DNA of 64,000 nt from Paenibacillus oryzisoli. Its GTDB lineage: Bacteria; Bacillota; Bacilli; Paenibacillales; NBRC-103111. The notes under the pieces are model-generated. The model ran no database searches and had not been told where the DNA came from. It was given only the letters and a program-made list of their open reading frames with translations. The stretch is from assembly GCF_001653565.1 (NCBI RefSeq), contig NZ_LYPB01000084.1, positions 45,880-109,879 on the forward strand, written 5' to 3'. Positions 17,507 to 27,322 of this stretch are shown here, in pieces (positions within the stretch are counted from its first letter, which is position 1; the number at the start of each line of letters is the position of its first letter). Position numbers and translations under genes: made by a program.

Positions 17507-19162
17507 TCACAATTTCTTCTCCGGATATAGAAGCTGATAAGCTCTGATCCCCACTTGAAGTGCCAATCTTTTCTCAGGATGCATATAATCAGAGCCAAGC
17601 AGTTCTTCGATTTTGTCCAAACGATAATAGAGCGATTGCCGTACGATAAAAAGCTGCCCCGCTGCAACTTGCTTCGACCCATCATGATCAAGATACACTT
17701 TAAGTGTTCGCAACAAATCGCTTCCTTTTTGGTTATCGTGATCAATGAGCGGACCGAGATAGGTACGCACGAATGACGCAAGAATTCCTTTGTCCGCGAT
17801 ATGAAATAATAGCTCGAATACACCCAACTCATCATAAAACATCACATTCTTCTGCTGCAACGTAACCGTTACTGACAACGCTTGAAGTGCCTCTTGGTAG
17901 CTGTGATGCGCATGTAAGAAGCTTTGATTCGGCTGTCCAATCCCGATCTTGAGTCGAGCCCCTGCATGATCCTTCATACTTTGAAGCGACTCAAGCACAT
18001 GCTGCAAGCGTTCCTTTGCTGGCTTCTTAGGTGCCTTATCGAACGCGAGAACGACAAGTCTATTATGTTTCAAAGTTATGATGGGATGAAATAATCCCCC
18101 TTCAAAAACCGATCTAGCCGCAAGCGACAAGTGGAGACCCATAGATTCAATTCCGTCATCTTCCGCAGTCAGACCTTCTTCTTGTTCCTGTTCAAATTCG
18201 ATCAAAACCACTTGATAATCCAGCGCATTTAGACGCTTAAATTCAGCACCGATCAGATCCTTGATCTGCTCCTCCTCTTGAATGCGCATATGAAGCAGAT
18301 CATCTACCCACAGGGTTTGCGAATACAATTTCCTTTCTTCCATGTATCGTTTCCGCAACAAATCTTGGGCAATTGACAGAGAGGCTGAATCCAGAATTAA
18401 ATACTCATATTCTTGTGGCTTACGATCCAGCACGAGCAGAATGTGTGCCCATGTTTTGCCCATAGCCCCAACAGGCTGAATGATAACGGATTGGCCATCT
18501 ATCTCCTCCAAATACAACCCTGCCCCTGTATCGCCAGACCCGTTTTCTGTGCCTTGGCTTGCAAGAAATTCCAGCCATTGCGCTGACTCCCGCTTACCAA
18601 GCGGCGGATTGAATTTGGGCTGTGCATCGACTGGCACATAAATGACTTGACCTTTGGTGCTGCTTTGCAATAAAGCCAGTACATGCGAGACACCTTGTGA
18701 CGTCAACGTCATGCGATGGAATTCACGCGATACCTTCTCCAAATCCTGAAGCGCTCTATGATGCTGATTAATAATATGAGCATGGATATCCTGCGTGATA
18801 TCAATAAATCGAACTGCTTCTGGGAAAATAATGAGCGGGAAATCGTGCGCCTCGGCCGCATACAACCATTCTTGGGAAACTGAACTTATGTGATGTCCCA
18901 TCTCAATACAAAGACAGGTTACATTTCTATGGATTAACTGCTCGAGATAGATCAAGAACGATTCCGTATCGTTCTTGAAGGCGGCACCCGTTGTTAGAAT
19001 CATCTCGCCACCTTGCAGCAGCTCTTCAAATTGGATCACCTCGATAATATGAACCCAGCGGACTAATCGTCCCAAACCCATTTTGCCAGCCGCGATATAG
19101 GCATGTTGAAAAGATGGACGTGCTAAGACCTCTTCAACGGTTAATTGATAGTTTTGATGCAA
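17507..19162 (-). CDS. PucR family transcriptional regulator, AdeR-like
   Basis: 551 residues with the standard PucR plan. The N-terminal PucR domain (about 5-125) has VEEVLARPSF and GGEMILTTG. A GGDEF-like/linker middle follows (about 300-430). The C-terminal HTH (about 480-545) reads LLRTLKVYLDHDGS...VRQSLYYRLDKIEELLG. Such proteins activate purine, amino-acid or alanine catabolism. Position just upstream of ald, with a dyad in the gap, makes it the likely ald activator, as AdeR is in B. subtilis. The predicted start is TTG at 19162 with a weak ribosome site, so the exact N-terminus is uncertain. Confidence 0.8.
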   Translation of the reverse strand: MHQNYQLTVEEVLARPSFQHAYIAAGKMGLGRLVRWVHIIEVIQFEELLQGGEMILTTGAAFKNDTESFLIYLEQLIHRNVTCLCIEMGHHISSVSQEWLYAAEAHDFPLIIFPEAVRFIDITQDIHAHIINQHHRALQDLEKVSREFHRMTLTSQGVSHVLALLQSSTKGQVIYVPVDAQPKFNPPLGKRESAQWLEFLASQGTENGSGDTGAGLYLEEIDGQSVIIQPVGAMGKTWAHILLVLDRKPQEYEYLILDSASLSIAQDLLRKRYMEERKLYSQTLWVDDLLHMRIQEEEQIKDLIGAEFKRLNALDYQVVLIEFEQEQEEGLTAEDDGIESMGLHLSLAARSVFEGGLFHPIITLKHNRLVVLAFDKAPKKPAKERLQHVLESLQSMKDHAGARLKIGIGQPNQSFLHAHHSYQEALQALSVTVTLQQKNVMFYDELGVFELLFHIADKGILASFVRTYLGPLIDHDNQKGSDLLRTLKVYLDHDGSKQVAAGQLFIVRQSLYYRLDKIEELLGSDYMHPEKRLALQVGIRAYQLLYPEKKL

Positions 19163-19355
19163 GTGAACTCACTTCTCTCTACTCGTTCTGGATCTAGGTT
19201 TCGCAATAAGTTATCCACAGTCTTTGCGCCAGAGTATTTGTGGATATAATAATTGATTTTACCTTCTTGACAGATTCTTATTAATTGTACACGAAAATCA
19301 AAATGGATTCATATTCCTGCCCCAACATCCTATCGTCATCTTCACAATACAAAAA

Positions 19356-19385
19356 CCGTCAACTCCGAGAAAAAGGAGCTAACGG
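19356..19385 (-). terminator. Terminator of the GH50-like gene
   Basis: Arms CCGTCAACTCC (19356-19366) and GGAGCTAACGG (19375-19385), nine of eleven pairs, then GGTTTTTG on the minus strand. The arm sequences echo the terminator at 4981-5016 (CAACTCC and GGAGCTA). Confidence 0.75.
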
Positions 19386-19424
19386 CGTATGATCCACACG
19401 TACATTTCCATTTAAGCATACCAA

Positions 19425-20699
19425 TTACAACTCCTGTAAATTTCGGATCCGAAGCACCTCTTCGTTCGATTGGCGAACCAGTTCCGCGAACCCTCCATAC
19501 GGCTCGTTTGCAAGATCAAGCAACCCATAATTCCCAATCAAACCTTGCGGATTCCCATAGTCGTACATGGCGAACCAATGCGTTCCCACAACAAAGGGCA
19601 TACGGGCCGCTTCTTCAACAAAGGCACGATACGTTTCTCCCCTGCGGGACTGATTCCTAACAAGGACATTGCGGGCTCCGTTCGTATTCACCAGAAAACC
19701 TGCTTCCGCACCTGCGCAAAAGCTGAATTCGGTTATCATCATCGGTAAGCCTGTTCGTTCGTGAATATAACTCATCCACCGTTCAGGCAGGTTAAAACTG
19801 TAAAAGTTCAGTGTAATGACATCTACATAGTCTTTCATCACATCAAAAACAACTTCAGGTGTACTCGTTCCGACCATCCTGTCCCCCAGGTTTAACCGGG
19901 TTGGGTCATATCGCTTAAGTGCTGCTGAAGTCGTTTGGTAATATACCTCTGCAATCCGACGAAGAAAAGCCATTTTATCTGCTTCCAGTGCTTCCGGATA
20001 ATCCGCCCGATAAACCGCAATATGCGCCAAATCCTCAAAATCCGTATATTCGGCTCCCCATGTCTCATTCAAAACCTCAATCGAGCTGTGGTGTTTCCTC
20101 AACATTTCAATCCAAGCCAACTTGCCGTGCCCGCCGGCCGGTTGTTCCAAATAGTCGTCAACTAAGCTCGTATCGTTAGCACCGTTGCCCGGGTCATTGT
20201 TGCCCCACTTGCCCCCGTGTCCCCACCAATGGATTTCATTATCGGTATAATACCCAATAACACCAAGATCGTTCAATAGGGCTTCGCCACGCCCGCTCAT
20301 AAAGCAATCTATACAAGCACGTTCCACAGAAGCATGGAATTTGGGGTCGAAGACATCTGGGAAACCTGTCCCCCAATCCGTGTTCACCTTGGGTGCAAAT
20401 CTAGACATGCGGATTTCAATGGTTTTCGGTGTACCGTTTCCCCAATAATAGGGTTCATGCCAAGCGCCTAACGTGTTGAAGCCGAACTGCTCAACCTGGC
20501 TTAGCTTTTCCGTAGCCCATTTGGGAAACCATTCTCGATTCCCGCCATATTTGTGTACCAAATCCGTCTTCAGCCAATGTGTCTGGTCCACGATCTGATT
20601 ATGCACACCATTTACGCCAACTGAATAAAAAGGCTTGTTGTGAGGCGAAATAAACATCCATCTTCCGTTGGATTGCTCTACTTTATAGAATTGACTCAT
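19425..20699 (-). CDS. Glycoside hydrolase, clan A TIM barrel, GH50/agarase-like
   Basis: 424 residues from the ATG at 20699 (behind AGGAGG). The N-terminus (GRWMFISPHNKPFYSVGVN) and FGFNTLGAWHEPYYWG near residue 72 resemble the barrel of beta-agarase/GH50 and relatives. Likely catalytic pair: Glu155 in YYTDNEIHWWG (acid/base after an Asn, a clan GH-A hallmark) and Glu324 in MMITEFSF (nucleophile at a strand end). No signal peptide, so it probably acts inside the cell on imported oligosaccharides. It is much shorter than secreted agarases (~750 residues) and lacks accessory domains. Last gene after yesM-yesN; substrate unproven, and GH42-like or a new family is possible. Confidence 0.65.
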   Translation of the reverse strand: MSQFYKVEQSNGRWMFISPHNKPFYSVGVNGVHNQIVDQTHWLKTDLVHKYGGNREWFPKWATEKLSQVEQFGFNTLGAWHEPYYWGNGTPKTIEIRMSRFAPKVNTDWGTGFPDVFDPKFHASVERACIDCFMSGRGEALLNDLGVIGYYTDNEIHWWGHGGKWGNNDPGNGANDTSLVDDYLEQPAGGHGKLAWIEMLRKHHSSIEVLNETWGAEYTDFEDLAHIAVYRADYPEALEADKMAFLRRIAEVYYQTTSAALKRYDPTRLNLGDRMVGTSTPEVVFDVMKDYVDVITLNFYSFNLPERWMSYIHERTGLPMMITEFSFCAGAEAGFLVNTNGARNVLVRNQSRRGETYRAFVEEAARMPFVVGTHWFAMYDYGNPQGLIGNYGLLDLANEPYGGFAELVRQSNEEVLRIRNLQEL

Positions 20700-20820
20700 G
20701 TTATTCCTCCTATGAGCTAATGATTGAGAAAGCTTTAATCTCATTTTATGAGAATCGATTCCGCATCACAATGAGGGCATGGCACGATAAATATCGGAAT
20801 AGTCGGAAAGTCACCCAGAC

Positions 20821-21909
20821 TTAACGTTCCATCCGTTTCTTGAACTCAGCGGGCGATAAGCCAAACTGTTCTTTAAATACTTGTGAAAAGTGAACGCTGT
20901 TATCGTACCCGACATCATGAGCAATTTCATAAACCCGCTTATCGGTGCCAAGCAGCAATTCTCTCGCTTTCCCCATCCGTATTTGAATCAAGTAATTCCA
21001 GACAGTCGTACCGGTTTCCTGCTTGAATAAATGGGCGAAATGATTCCTGCTGATCGCAACTCGGTCCGCAATTTCCTGCAGATTTAGCTTATCCGCGTAA
21101 TGATCGTTAATGAATGATTTGACCTCTTCTATCGCCCTGCGGGACGGTTGGTCCTTAACGGCTTGCGTGACTGCAAAAATCCTTTGTGCGCCTTCCTCGA
21201 GACGGCGCACAGCGCATAACCGAAAATAGCTGCGTACTTTATCTTGCAGAATGGTCTTCTCCCAGAGGCCCAAATCCTTGCCTTCATGAAGTTCGATCTT
21301 GAGCTTTTCTTTCTTAAGCTCTTCCACAATCATTTCTAACCAGGCCATGGAAAGAGGATTTAACAAATAGAATCGGTCTCCTGCTAAACTCTCCAACATA
21401 TCCAATGTATCCACGACTAACAGCGGAAGTGTCTCTAGTTGCACAGTCTGGATTTGCAGCACCCATCTCTGCAGCATGTCCTGATGATGTGGAATCGATC
21501 GCATGAACAGCATGGCTGCTTCCGCTCTGCGCTGCGTGGCCACCTCACCTATTGCTCGGGCAAGAGCTCCATTCAACTGCTCTTGATCCACAGGCTTGAT
21601 AATGTAATCGATGGCACCCAGCTGCATGCTTGTTTTGGCAAATTCAAATTCATCATAGCTTGACACAACGACAGAAATCATCCACGGATATCTCTCGTTG
21701 ACCTTCGCAATCAGATCCAATCCGCCCATAAGCGGCATTTTGACGTCTGTTACGCAAATATCCGCATAGTGCTCCTCTAACCATTCAAGAGCCTTCACAC
21801 CGTTGGCCGCCAGGCCAGAAACAACCGTTTCCTCGCTGAACTGCTCGATTTTACTTGTCAAACTTGACCGAATAAGGTGCTCGTCATCTGCGATAAGTAC
21901 GCGGAACAT
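20821..21909 (-). CDS. YesN-type AraC response regulator
   Basis: 362-residue response regulator. The receiver domain (1-120) has the acidic pair DDE at 8-10, phospho-acceptor Asp55 (CVTDVKMP) and the signalling Lys in IIKPVD. A linker follows, then a C-terminal AraC double HTH (about 260-360) with LQEIADRVAISRNHFAHLFK and VYEIAHDVGYDNSVHFSQVF. It starts 1 bp after the stop of the sensor kinase gene. YesM/YesN pairs sense extracellular glycan breakdown products and activate neighbouring importers and hydrolases; here the targets are probably the adjacent importer and GH genes. Confidence 0.9.
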   Translation of the reverse strand: MFRVLIADDEHLIRSSLTSKIEQFSEETVVSGLAANGVKALEWLEEHYADICVTDVKMPLMGGLDLIAKVNERYPWMISVVVSSYDEFEFAKTSMQLGAIDYIIKPVDQEQLNGALARAIGEVATQRRAEAAMLFMRSIPHHQDMLQRWVLQIQTVQLETLPLLVVDTLDMLESLAGDRFYLLNPLSMAWLEMIVEELKKEKLKIELHEGKDLGLWEKTILQDKVRSYFRLCAVRRLEEGAQRIFAVTQAVKDQPSRRAIEEVKSFINDHYADKLNLQEIADRVAISRNHFAHLFKQETGTTVWNYLIQIRMGKARELLLGTDKRVYEIAHDVGYDNSVHFSQVFKEQFGLSPAEFKKRMER

Positions 21910-21910
21910 T

Positions 21911-23713
21911 TCAGCTATCGCTCCTTTTTGGGGCTGTTAATTTATAAGGAATTCTTATGGTCACCTTTATGCCTCCAAGACGGCTTCCTTTATCAATCTC
22001 GACACCTACACCATTCACCTGGTAAAAAGCTTTCAAACGGAAATGAACGTTTAAGAGACCGACATTCGTAAGCGAGGTGTATTCTTCTTGCGTTGGCATT
22101 ACCCTGAGCAGTCGGGAGCGGAATGCTTCCAACCGTTCTACGTCGTAGCCTTTCCCATTATCTTCAAAAATGATAGCCACGAAGTCTCCTTCTCTCACCG
22201 CTGAAACCTCTAACCGTGTCAACTCACCCGTGGTTTCAATCCCATGTTTAATTGCATTTTCCGCAATAGGTTGCAGAATGACTTTTAAACATAGCACCTC
22301 ACGGCATTCCTCCGGAATGTGGATCTCGTAACTGACTTCCTCTCCAAAACGGATTCGGCTTATGTTCATATAGTGGCTGACATGGGCAATCTCGTCCTCC
22401 AGCTTCACAAGCATATCCTGGTAGTTGGATGTGTATCTAAGCATGCGGGATAATGAGATAGAGGTCTTCTCGATGTCAGTATGTCCAGCTAAATGAGCCA
22501 TGGAATTAATAGACTCTAGAGAATTATACAAAAAATGGGAGCGAATCTGGGACTGCATCGCAGAGAATACAGCGCGTTGCTGCATCAACCGTGTCTCCGT
22601 CAGCTGAAGGATCGAGTCTTCGAGTTCATTCAACATCCGGTTAAAAGAATGGCTTAAATCCGACACTTCATCCGAACCCTCAATATGTATACGATCCCTG
22701 AAATTACCATACTGAGCACGCTTCATATGTGATCTGAGTTTGGACAATCGGCTTGTGATTGAAGTGGCAACCAACGTAACAAGAATGATTGCAAGTAGGA
22801 TACCCGTCGATGCGATCCCGATCGTGACGTTACGAACCCTGTTGATGCTGGACGTAATATCTTGATTGGATAGTATCGCGACCGTTTTCCAACCCGTATA
22901 AGGAATGGTATCGAATACAATCAACTGTTGCGTATCTTTACGAAGATACGTACCGCTCTTCGCAGACAATTGTTCGATAATATCAGGTTCTAGAACACTT
23001 CCCACTTTCGACTGATTCTGGTGAACCAAGATGGTTCCATCCGGTTTGGATATGAGTCCTATGCCTTTATCCCCGAGCTGCATCTGGTTGAGAATGGTTT
23101 GAACCGGCTCTAGTGAAATATCCATCTTCAGGAATCCTTTGGCATCAGGCTCACCAAATTGTCCAGCCATCGACAAGATAAGTACTTGCTCCGGATTACT
23201 TTTATAATTCACGTAAGCGGTACTTTGAACGACACGATGATGGACCTTCTCAAGCCGGCCAACTTCACTTAGCCATGGCTCGTTTGACATCGAATAATCC
23301 TTGGATAACCCGGATGTAAGCGCATAATTAAATTCACCGCCCCTATCCGATAACATGGATATGGACATGATCTCAGGCTGACGAACAAGAAAAGACCGCA
23401 AATAATTACGCTCCATAGAATGAAAGCGGGAAATAAGCTCGAAGCGGTCCGTTGGATCAACTTTGAGCCACTCCGTGAACTCATTGCTTGTTCCAAGAAC
23501 CAGAAGCCCACGCTCATATTCCATGTACTGTCGGTTCAGATTGAGATTGGCTTGACGCAAGATCTGTTCGCTGAAATGAGAAACGTCCTGCCGTATGGTC
23601 CGGGACGTATCGTAATAACTGAAAAACCCGATCATCGACACCATTGACACAATGATAACGATGAGCAGGCTAACCAGCTTCCATTTTAAGGATGCATGTA
23701 TTCGTTTCAACAC
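21911..23713 (-). CDS. YesM-type sensor histidine kinase
   Basis: Membrane sensor kinase, 600 residues from GTG 23713 (GGAGG lies 13 bases upstream; the open frame extends to 23947 but the extra N-terminus would cross an intergenic hairpin). Order: membrane helix (about 12-32), extracellular Cache-like sensor (about 35-285), second helix, HAMP (about 305-360, ending SDLSHSFNRML), then the His-kinase domain with the phospho-acceptor His in IRSHFLYNSLESIN. The ATPase domain has ILQPIAENAIKHGIE (N box) and FEDNGKGYD. Partner of the YesN-type regulator next to it. Confidence 0.88.
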   Translation of the reverse strand: MLKRIHASLKWKLVSLLIVIIVSMVSMIGFFSYYDTSRTIRQDVSHFSEQILRQANLNLNRQYMEYERGLLVLGTSNEFTEWLKVDPTDRFELISRFHSMERNYLRSFLVRQPEIMSISMLSDRGGEFNYALTSGLSKDYSMSNEPWLSEVGRLEKVHHRVVQSTAYVNYKSNPEQVLILSMAGQFGEPDAKGFLKMDISLEPVQTILNQMQLGDKGIGLISKPDGTILVHQNQSKVGSVLEPDIIEQLSAKSGTYLRKDTQQLIVFDTIPYTGWKTVAILSNQDITSSINRVRNVTIGIASTGILLAIILVTLVATSITSRLSKLRSHMKRAQYGNFRDRIHIEGSDEVSDLSHSFNRMLNELEDSILQLTETRLMQQRAVFSAMQSQIRSHFLYNSLESINSMAHLAGHTDIEKTSISLSRMLRYTSNYQDMLVKLEDEIAHVSHYMNISRIRFGEEVSYEIHIPEECREVLCLKVILQPIAENAIKHGIETTGELTRLEVSAVREGDFVAIIFEDNGKGYDVERLEAFRSRLLRVMPTQEEYTSLTNVGLLNVHFRLKAFYQVNGVGVEIDKGSRLGGIKVTIRIPYKLTAPKRSDS

Positions 23714-23740
23714 TTCTGCCTTTGCACCTCCAAATAGAAG

Positions 23741-23777
23741 AACAACCCTCCCCCGGGAAACCCGGTCGAGGGTTGTT
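23741..23777 (-). other. Intergenic hairpin between solute-binding protein and yesM
   Basis: Stem AACAACCCTC (23741-23750) with GAGGGTTGTT (23768-23777) and an inner CCGGG/CCCGG pairing. On the minus strand no T-run follows. It more likely protects the 3' end of the abundant binding-protein mRNA or partly limits read-through than fully terminates. Confidence 0.7.
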
Positions 23778-23792
23778 TCTATACCCAATGAC

Positions 23793-25328
23793 CTATTTTT
23801 TCCTATTTTTATTGTACCAGTCTGTACGCTCCTTGACCATCTGATCGCCGCCTTGCTTGCGCCAGGTTTTAACGAATTCGTCAAAGTGTTCAACAGGTAC
23901 TTTGCCAAGTACAATTTTGCTGCCTTCCTCAAGGAACATCGTATCAATGTTGTACGTATTTTTGGCAGCCGGCATACCTACAGCCTCATTCTTGAATCCT
24001 TCTTTCTCACCTATAGCCCATGCAGCCTTCAATTTGGCGAAAGCAGCAGGATTGCTCAATTTCGCTTCTTCTACTGCCTGATTCGTACCATGAATCTTGA
24101 AGATCACGTTAAATGCCTTATTTTTCTCCATCTTCGTAGTATCAACTACGATCTTGCCGTTTTCCTTTTTATACGAATCTCCTTCTTGACCCAAATCCGT
24201 GAACATTTGGCCTTCTTCGCTCATTAACCAGTCAAAATATTTGACGACAGCTTCTGGGTTTTTGGTACTTTTCATAATAATGTACGTCTTGGATACAGGG
24301 CTCCAGCGAGTACCCAAAGGACCATCATATCCTGTACCTCGCGGAGTTGGAATGGCGACAACATTCGGCTTATCGTTTGGAATGGTTTTGTCTAAATCGG
24401 CTTGCCACTGCCAGGCCAACTGTTGGGTGTGAGACCACATCCCGACCATCCCAGATTTAATTTTCTGTTCCCAAACCGTCCTGGAATTGGTCAGAAACTC
24501 AGAATCCATCACTTTTTCATCCACCATCGATTTGATAAATCCAAGAGATTGTTTCATATTAGGATGAATATTCTGGATAATTACTTCGTTGTTGAAATAA
24601 ACTTCCGTGTAGGAGTTGTTGACACCCCACATACCGAAGATATTGTCGCCCCAAGTGAATTTCTCCCGCATGGAGAATGGGATTTCATCCTTCTTACCAT
24701 TCCCGTTCGGATCTTTATCCCGGAATGCCTTCAGCACAGTCATCAGTTCATCGGAAGTTTTGGGAGCTTGCAGTCCTAGCTTATCCAACCAGTCTTGACG
24801 CACGTACAGCGTTGAATTGGAATTGCTGGAAGGCTGCGGAATGGCCAGTATTTTACCGTTAACAGATACAGCATCCCAAGCCGCTTGGGGAATATTCTTC
24901 TTCAAGTTTGGACCGAATTTCTCGATCAGATCGTTCAGTTCGAGAACTTTGCCTGCGGCAATCAGGTCAGCTTCTGGGCCAGACCAAGATTGATAGACAT
25001 CTGGGAAATCACCTGATGCAAATTTCAGCTTAAGCTGATCCTCATACTGCGAATGGGGCAGGGATACCAAGTCCACGTCCGTGTTCGTTTTCTTCTCCAT
25101 GAAGACAATGTTGGGATCGCTCGCATCCAATGGAGGAAGTGATTGATCGGAAGCAAACATCCTGATTTTCACAGGAGCCGCTGGTATTGCGGTGGCTGCT
25201 TGCGTGGCCGTGGCCGATTTGGTTGCTTCAGGCGTGCTCACCGTGTTCTCTTCCCCGTTTCCGCAGCCTGCAGCTAATAGCGAGAGAGCGGACATCATAA
25301 ATGCTGTTTGTTTAAACCCTTTTCTCAT
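23793..25328 (-). CDS. Extracellular sugar-binding lipoprotein (LplA/YtcQ type)
   Basis: Substrate-binding protein of a carbohydrate ABC importer, anchored by lipid at Cys22 (lipobox LAAGC). A Thr/Ala/Pro linker follows, then a family 1-type binding fold of about 460 residues (LDKLGLQAPKTSDELMTVLKAF is the usual hinge-region sequence). The ATG at 25328 follows GAGAGGAAGG. It is the third gene of the operon after the two permeases. No ATPase gene is present; importers of this LplABC type commonly share a genome-wide MsmX-like ATPase. The substrate is probably an oligosaccharide released by the neighbouring hydrolases. Confidence 0.9.
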   Translation of the reverse strand: MRKGFKQTAFMMSALSLLAAGCGNGEENTVSTPEATKSATATQAATAIPAAPVKIRMFASDQSLPPLDASDPNIVFMEKKTNTDVDLVSLPHSQYEDQLKLKFASGDFPDVYQSWSGPEADLIAAGKVLELNDLIEKFGPNLKKNIPQAAWDAVSVNGKILAIPQPSSNSNSTLYVRQDWLDKLGLQAPKTSDELMTVLKAFRDKDPNGNGKKDEIPFSMREKFTWGDNIFGMWGVNNSYTEVYFNNEVIIQNIHPNMKQSLGFIKSMVDEKVMDSEFLTNSRTVWEQKIKSGMVGMWSHTQQLAWQWQADLDKTIPNDKPNVVAIPTPRGTGYDGPLGTRWSPVSKTYIIMKSTKNPEAVVKYFDWLMSEEGQMFTDLGQEGDSYKKENGKIVVDTTKMEKNKAFNVIFKIHGTNQAVEEAKLSNPAAFAKLKAAWAIGEKEGFKNEAVGMPAAKNTYNIDTMFLEEGSKIVLGKVPVEHFDEFVKTWRKQGGDQMVKERTDWYNKNRKK

Positions 25329-25369
25329 ATAAACCTTCCTCTCAGATCTTGTTTATGAATCAACGCATG

Positions 25370-26248
25370 TTACTCTTTAATTGAACCGATGAGTGCGCCT
25401 TTAATAAAGTGCTTCTGGATGAAGGGGTAAACTAATAGGATCGGAACTGTCGCGACTAGAATCGTTGCCATTTGCAGACCTTGCGGTGAAAGGACGACGT
25501 TGGATTCAACTAGGGCGGCCATTTCCTCGTTCATGTTAAACTGTGCAATTAAATTGTAAAGATACAGCTGCAAGGGCCGCTGTTTAAAATCGTTAATGTA
25601 CAGTAGAGCGGAAAAGTAATTGTTCCAATGGCTGACGGCATAGAAGAGAATCAGCGTCACCATAATTGGTGTTGATAAAGGAACTGCAATTCGCCACAAA
25701 ATGGAGAACTCCTTCATCCCATCAACACGAGCAGCCTCGAACAGTTCCTCTGGCAGCGACCGGAAGAAGGTCAGGCATATGAACATATTGAAGGCTGAAA
25801 TCGCACCTGGAATGATTAAAGCCCATACCGTGTTCAACAAATGAAGATTTTTTACAATTAAGTATGTCGGAATCATAGGCGCTTGGAATATCATCGTGAA
25901 GACAATCAGCAATAGAATCATATTTTTTCCTTTAAGTCCCTGTTTAGCAAGTGGATATGCAGTAACGACGGTCATGAACATGTTGACCATCGTTCCGACA
26001 ACTACGATGAAGAGGGTGATGCCAAATGATCTCCAAAACACTTTATTTTCCATCACAACTTGATAATTAGTAATATTTAATCCTCTGGGCCAAAATGTGA
26101 CCTCTCCCCGGATCAGCGCCTCTGGCGAACTAAGCGAGCTTGCGATGATATAGAGAAAGGGCAGCATAACAGCAGCGCATGCAATGAGCAGTACAATGTA
26201 GTTAAGCGCATCGAAGACTTTCTCTCCGAATGTGAGACGATAGCGCAT
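25370..26248 (-). CDS. Sugar ABC importer permease (LplC/YtcP/YesQ type)
   Basis: 292-residue membrane subunit with six hydrophobic helices. The conserved cytoplasmic loop that meets the ATPase is EELFEAARVDGMKEFSILWR (EAA motif with the G at the usual place). The C-terminus KHFIKGALIGSIKE is typical of this subfamily. The ATG at 26248 follows GGGAGGAGG. It is 17 bp from the first permease and 41 bp from the binding protein. Confidence 0.9.
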   Translation of the reverse strand: MRYRLTFGEKVFDALNYIVLLIACAAVMLPFLYIIASSLSSPEALIRGEVTFWPRGLNITNYQVVMENKVFWRSFGITLFIVVVGTMVNMFMTVVTAYPLAKQGLKGKNMILLLIVFTMIFQAPMIPTYLIVKNLHLLNTVWALIIPGAISAFNMFICLTFFRSLPEELFEAARVDGMKEFSILWRIAVPLSTPIMVTLILFYAVSHWNNYFSALLYINDFKQRPLQLYLYNLIAQFNMNEEMAALVESNVVLSPQGLQMATILVATVPILLVYPFIQKHFIKGALIGSIKE

Positions 26249-26265
26249 CGCTTGTTCCTCCTCCC

Positions 26266-27234
26266 TTAGAATAAACGCTCGCCAGTCGTGCTGCGGCTGA
26301 TTCGGTTAGCAACAATTAATAATACGAACCCGACAATCGATTTAAACAACCCGATCGCCGTTGTCATGCTGTATTCACCTTTCAGAATGCCCTCCCGATA
26401 AGCGTATGTATCAATAATGTCCCCAACCTCATACGTAATAGGACTCAGGAATACATAGATTTGCTCGACGCCTAGATCGAGGGTATGCCCGATTTTCAAT
26501 AGCAGAAGCAGCATGATCGCAGGCATCATACCCGGAAGCGTTACATGCAAGAGCTGCCTCCAGCGACTTGCTCCATCGATTCGAGCAGCTTCGTACAACG
26601 ATGGATTGATTCCTGCAATAGCTGCTAGGAAAACAATTGCACTCCACCCGGCTTCCTTCCACATGCCAGAGCTTACAACAATTGTACGAAACCAACTCGG
26701 CTCTTGTAGGAAAAAGACGGGCTCATAACCGAAGGCCTTTACCATGTGATTAATAAGTCCGATCTGGGGGGACAGGAGCATGTAACCAAAGCCAGCAATA
26801 ATGATCCACGATAGAAAATGAGGCAGATAAACGATAGTCTGTATGGTCCGGCGCATCGCCATGCTTCTGATCTCATTCAATAGAATGGCAAGTATGATCG
26901 GAGCAGGAAAAGCAAAGATCAGTTGATAGAAACTAATGGCCAACGTATTCCATAACAGCCGTCGGAAGTGTACAAACTCGAAAAACTGCCTAAACCATTT
27001 GAAGCCTACCCACTCGCTTTGCAAGAATCCGCCATACAAATTGTACTCTTGAAACGCTATAATGCTTCCTAATAAAGGAACATACTTGAATACTAGAAAA
27101 TATAATATCCCTGGCACCAACATCGCATAAAACGGCCAATAGCGCCTTATATATCGAAATGTTGGGATTCCGACAAGTCGCGAGTGCTTATCCTGAAGCG
27201 CCGTATCCTTCGCACTTGACGGTGCATTACTCAT
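26266..27234 (-). CDS. Sugar ABC importer permease (LplB/YteP type)
   Basis: 322 residues from the ATG at 27234 (behind AAGGAGGCG). The open frame to 27381 would pass through the promoter and cre-like site, so the longer version is rejected. Six helices; EAA loop NPSLYEAARIDGASRWRQL. The N-terminal cytoplasmic stretch and WPFYAMLVPGILYFLVFKYVP are typical of LplB proteins. First gene of the importer operon, whose promoter carries a cre-like site. Confidence 0.9.
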   Translation of the reverse strand: MSNAPSSAKDTALQDKHSRLVGIPTFRYIRRYWPFYAMLVPGILYFLVFKYVPLLGSIIAFQEYNLYGGFLQSEWVGFKWFRQFFEFVHFRRLLWNTLAISFYQLIFAFPAPIILAILLNEIRSMAMRRTIQTIVYLPHFLSWIIIAGFGYMLLSPQIGLINHMVKAFGYEPVFFLQEPSWFRTIVVSSGMWKEAGWSAIVFLAAIAGINPSLYEAARIDGASRWRQLLHVTLPGMMPAIMLLLLLKIGHTLDLGVEQIYVFLSPITYEVGDIIDTYAYREGILKGEYSMTTAIGLFKSIVGFVLLIVANRISRSTTGERLF

Positions 27235-27270
27235 GAAGTTCGCCTCCTTCATTTCTGAGATGTCCCTTAA

Positions 27271-27306
27271 TTTCTTCTCACTTAAATTGTAAGTGAAGCG
27301 TTTACA
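27271..27306 (-). promoter_or_regulatory. Importer promoter with cre-like site in the -35/-10 spacer
   Basis: On the minus strand TTGTTT (-35, 27312-27317) and TACAAT (-10, 27289-27294) are 17 bp apart. The spacer holds TGTAAACGCTTCA (27306-27294), which fits the CcpA cre consensus TGWAARCGYTWNCW except near its end. The same 13 bases occur before the second importer at 48216-48228. Binding there would block RNA polymerase directly. A LacI-family regulator other than CcpA could also use it. Confidence 0.7.
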
Positions 27307-27322
27307 CGAAACAATAAGGGAA

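Noticed and set aside
23714..23947. Extension of the sensor kinase to an ATG at 23947
   Set aside because: It reads through the intergenic hairpin and into the binding-protein gene; GTG 23713 gives the standard first membrane helix.
23652..24227. 191-codon plus-strand frame opposite the binding-protein/yesM region
   Set aside because: Crosses an intergenic hairpin and the binding-protein gene; no support beyond openness.
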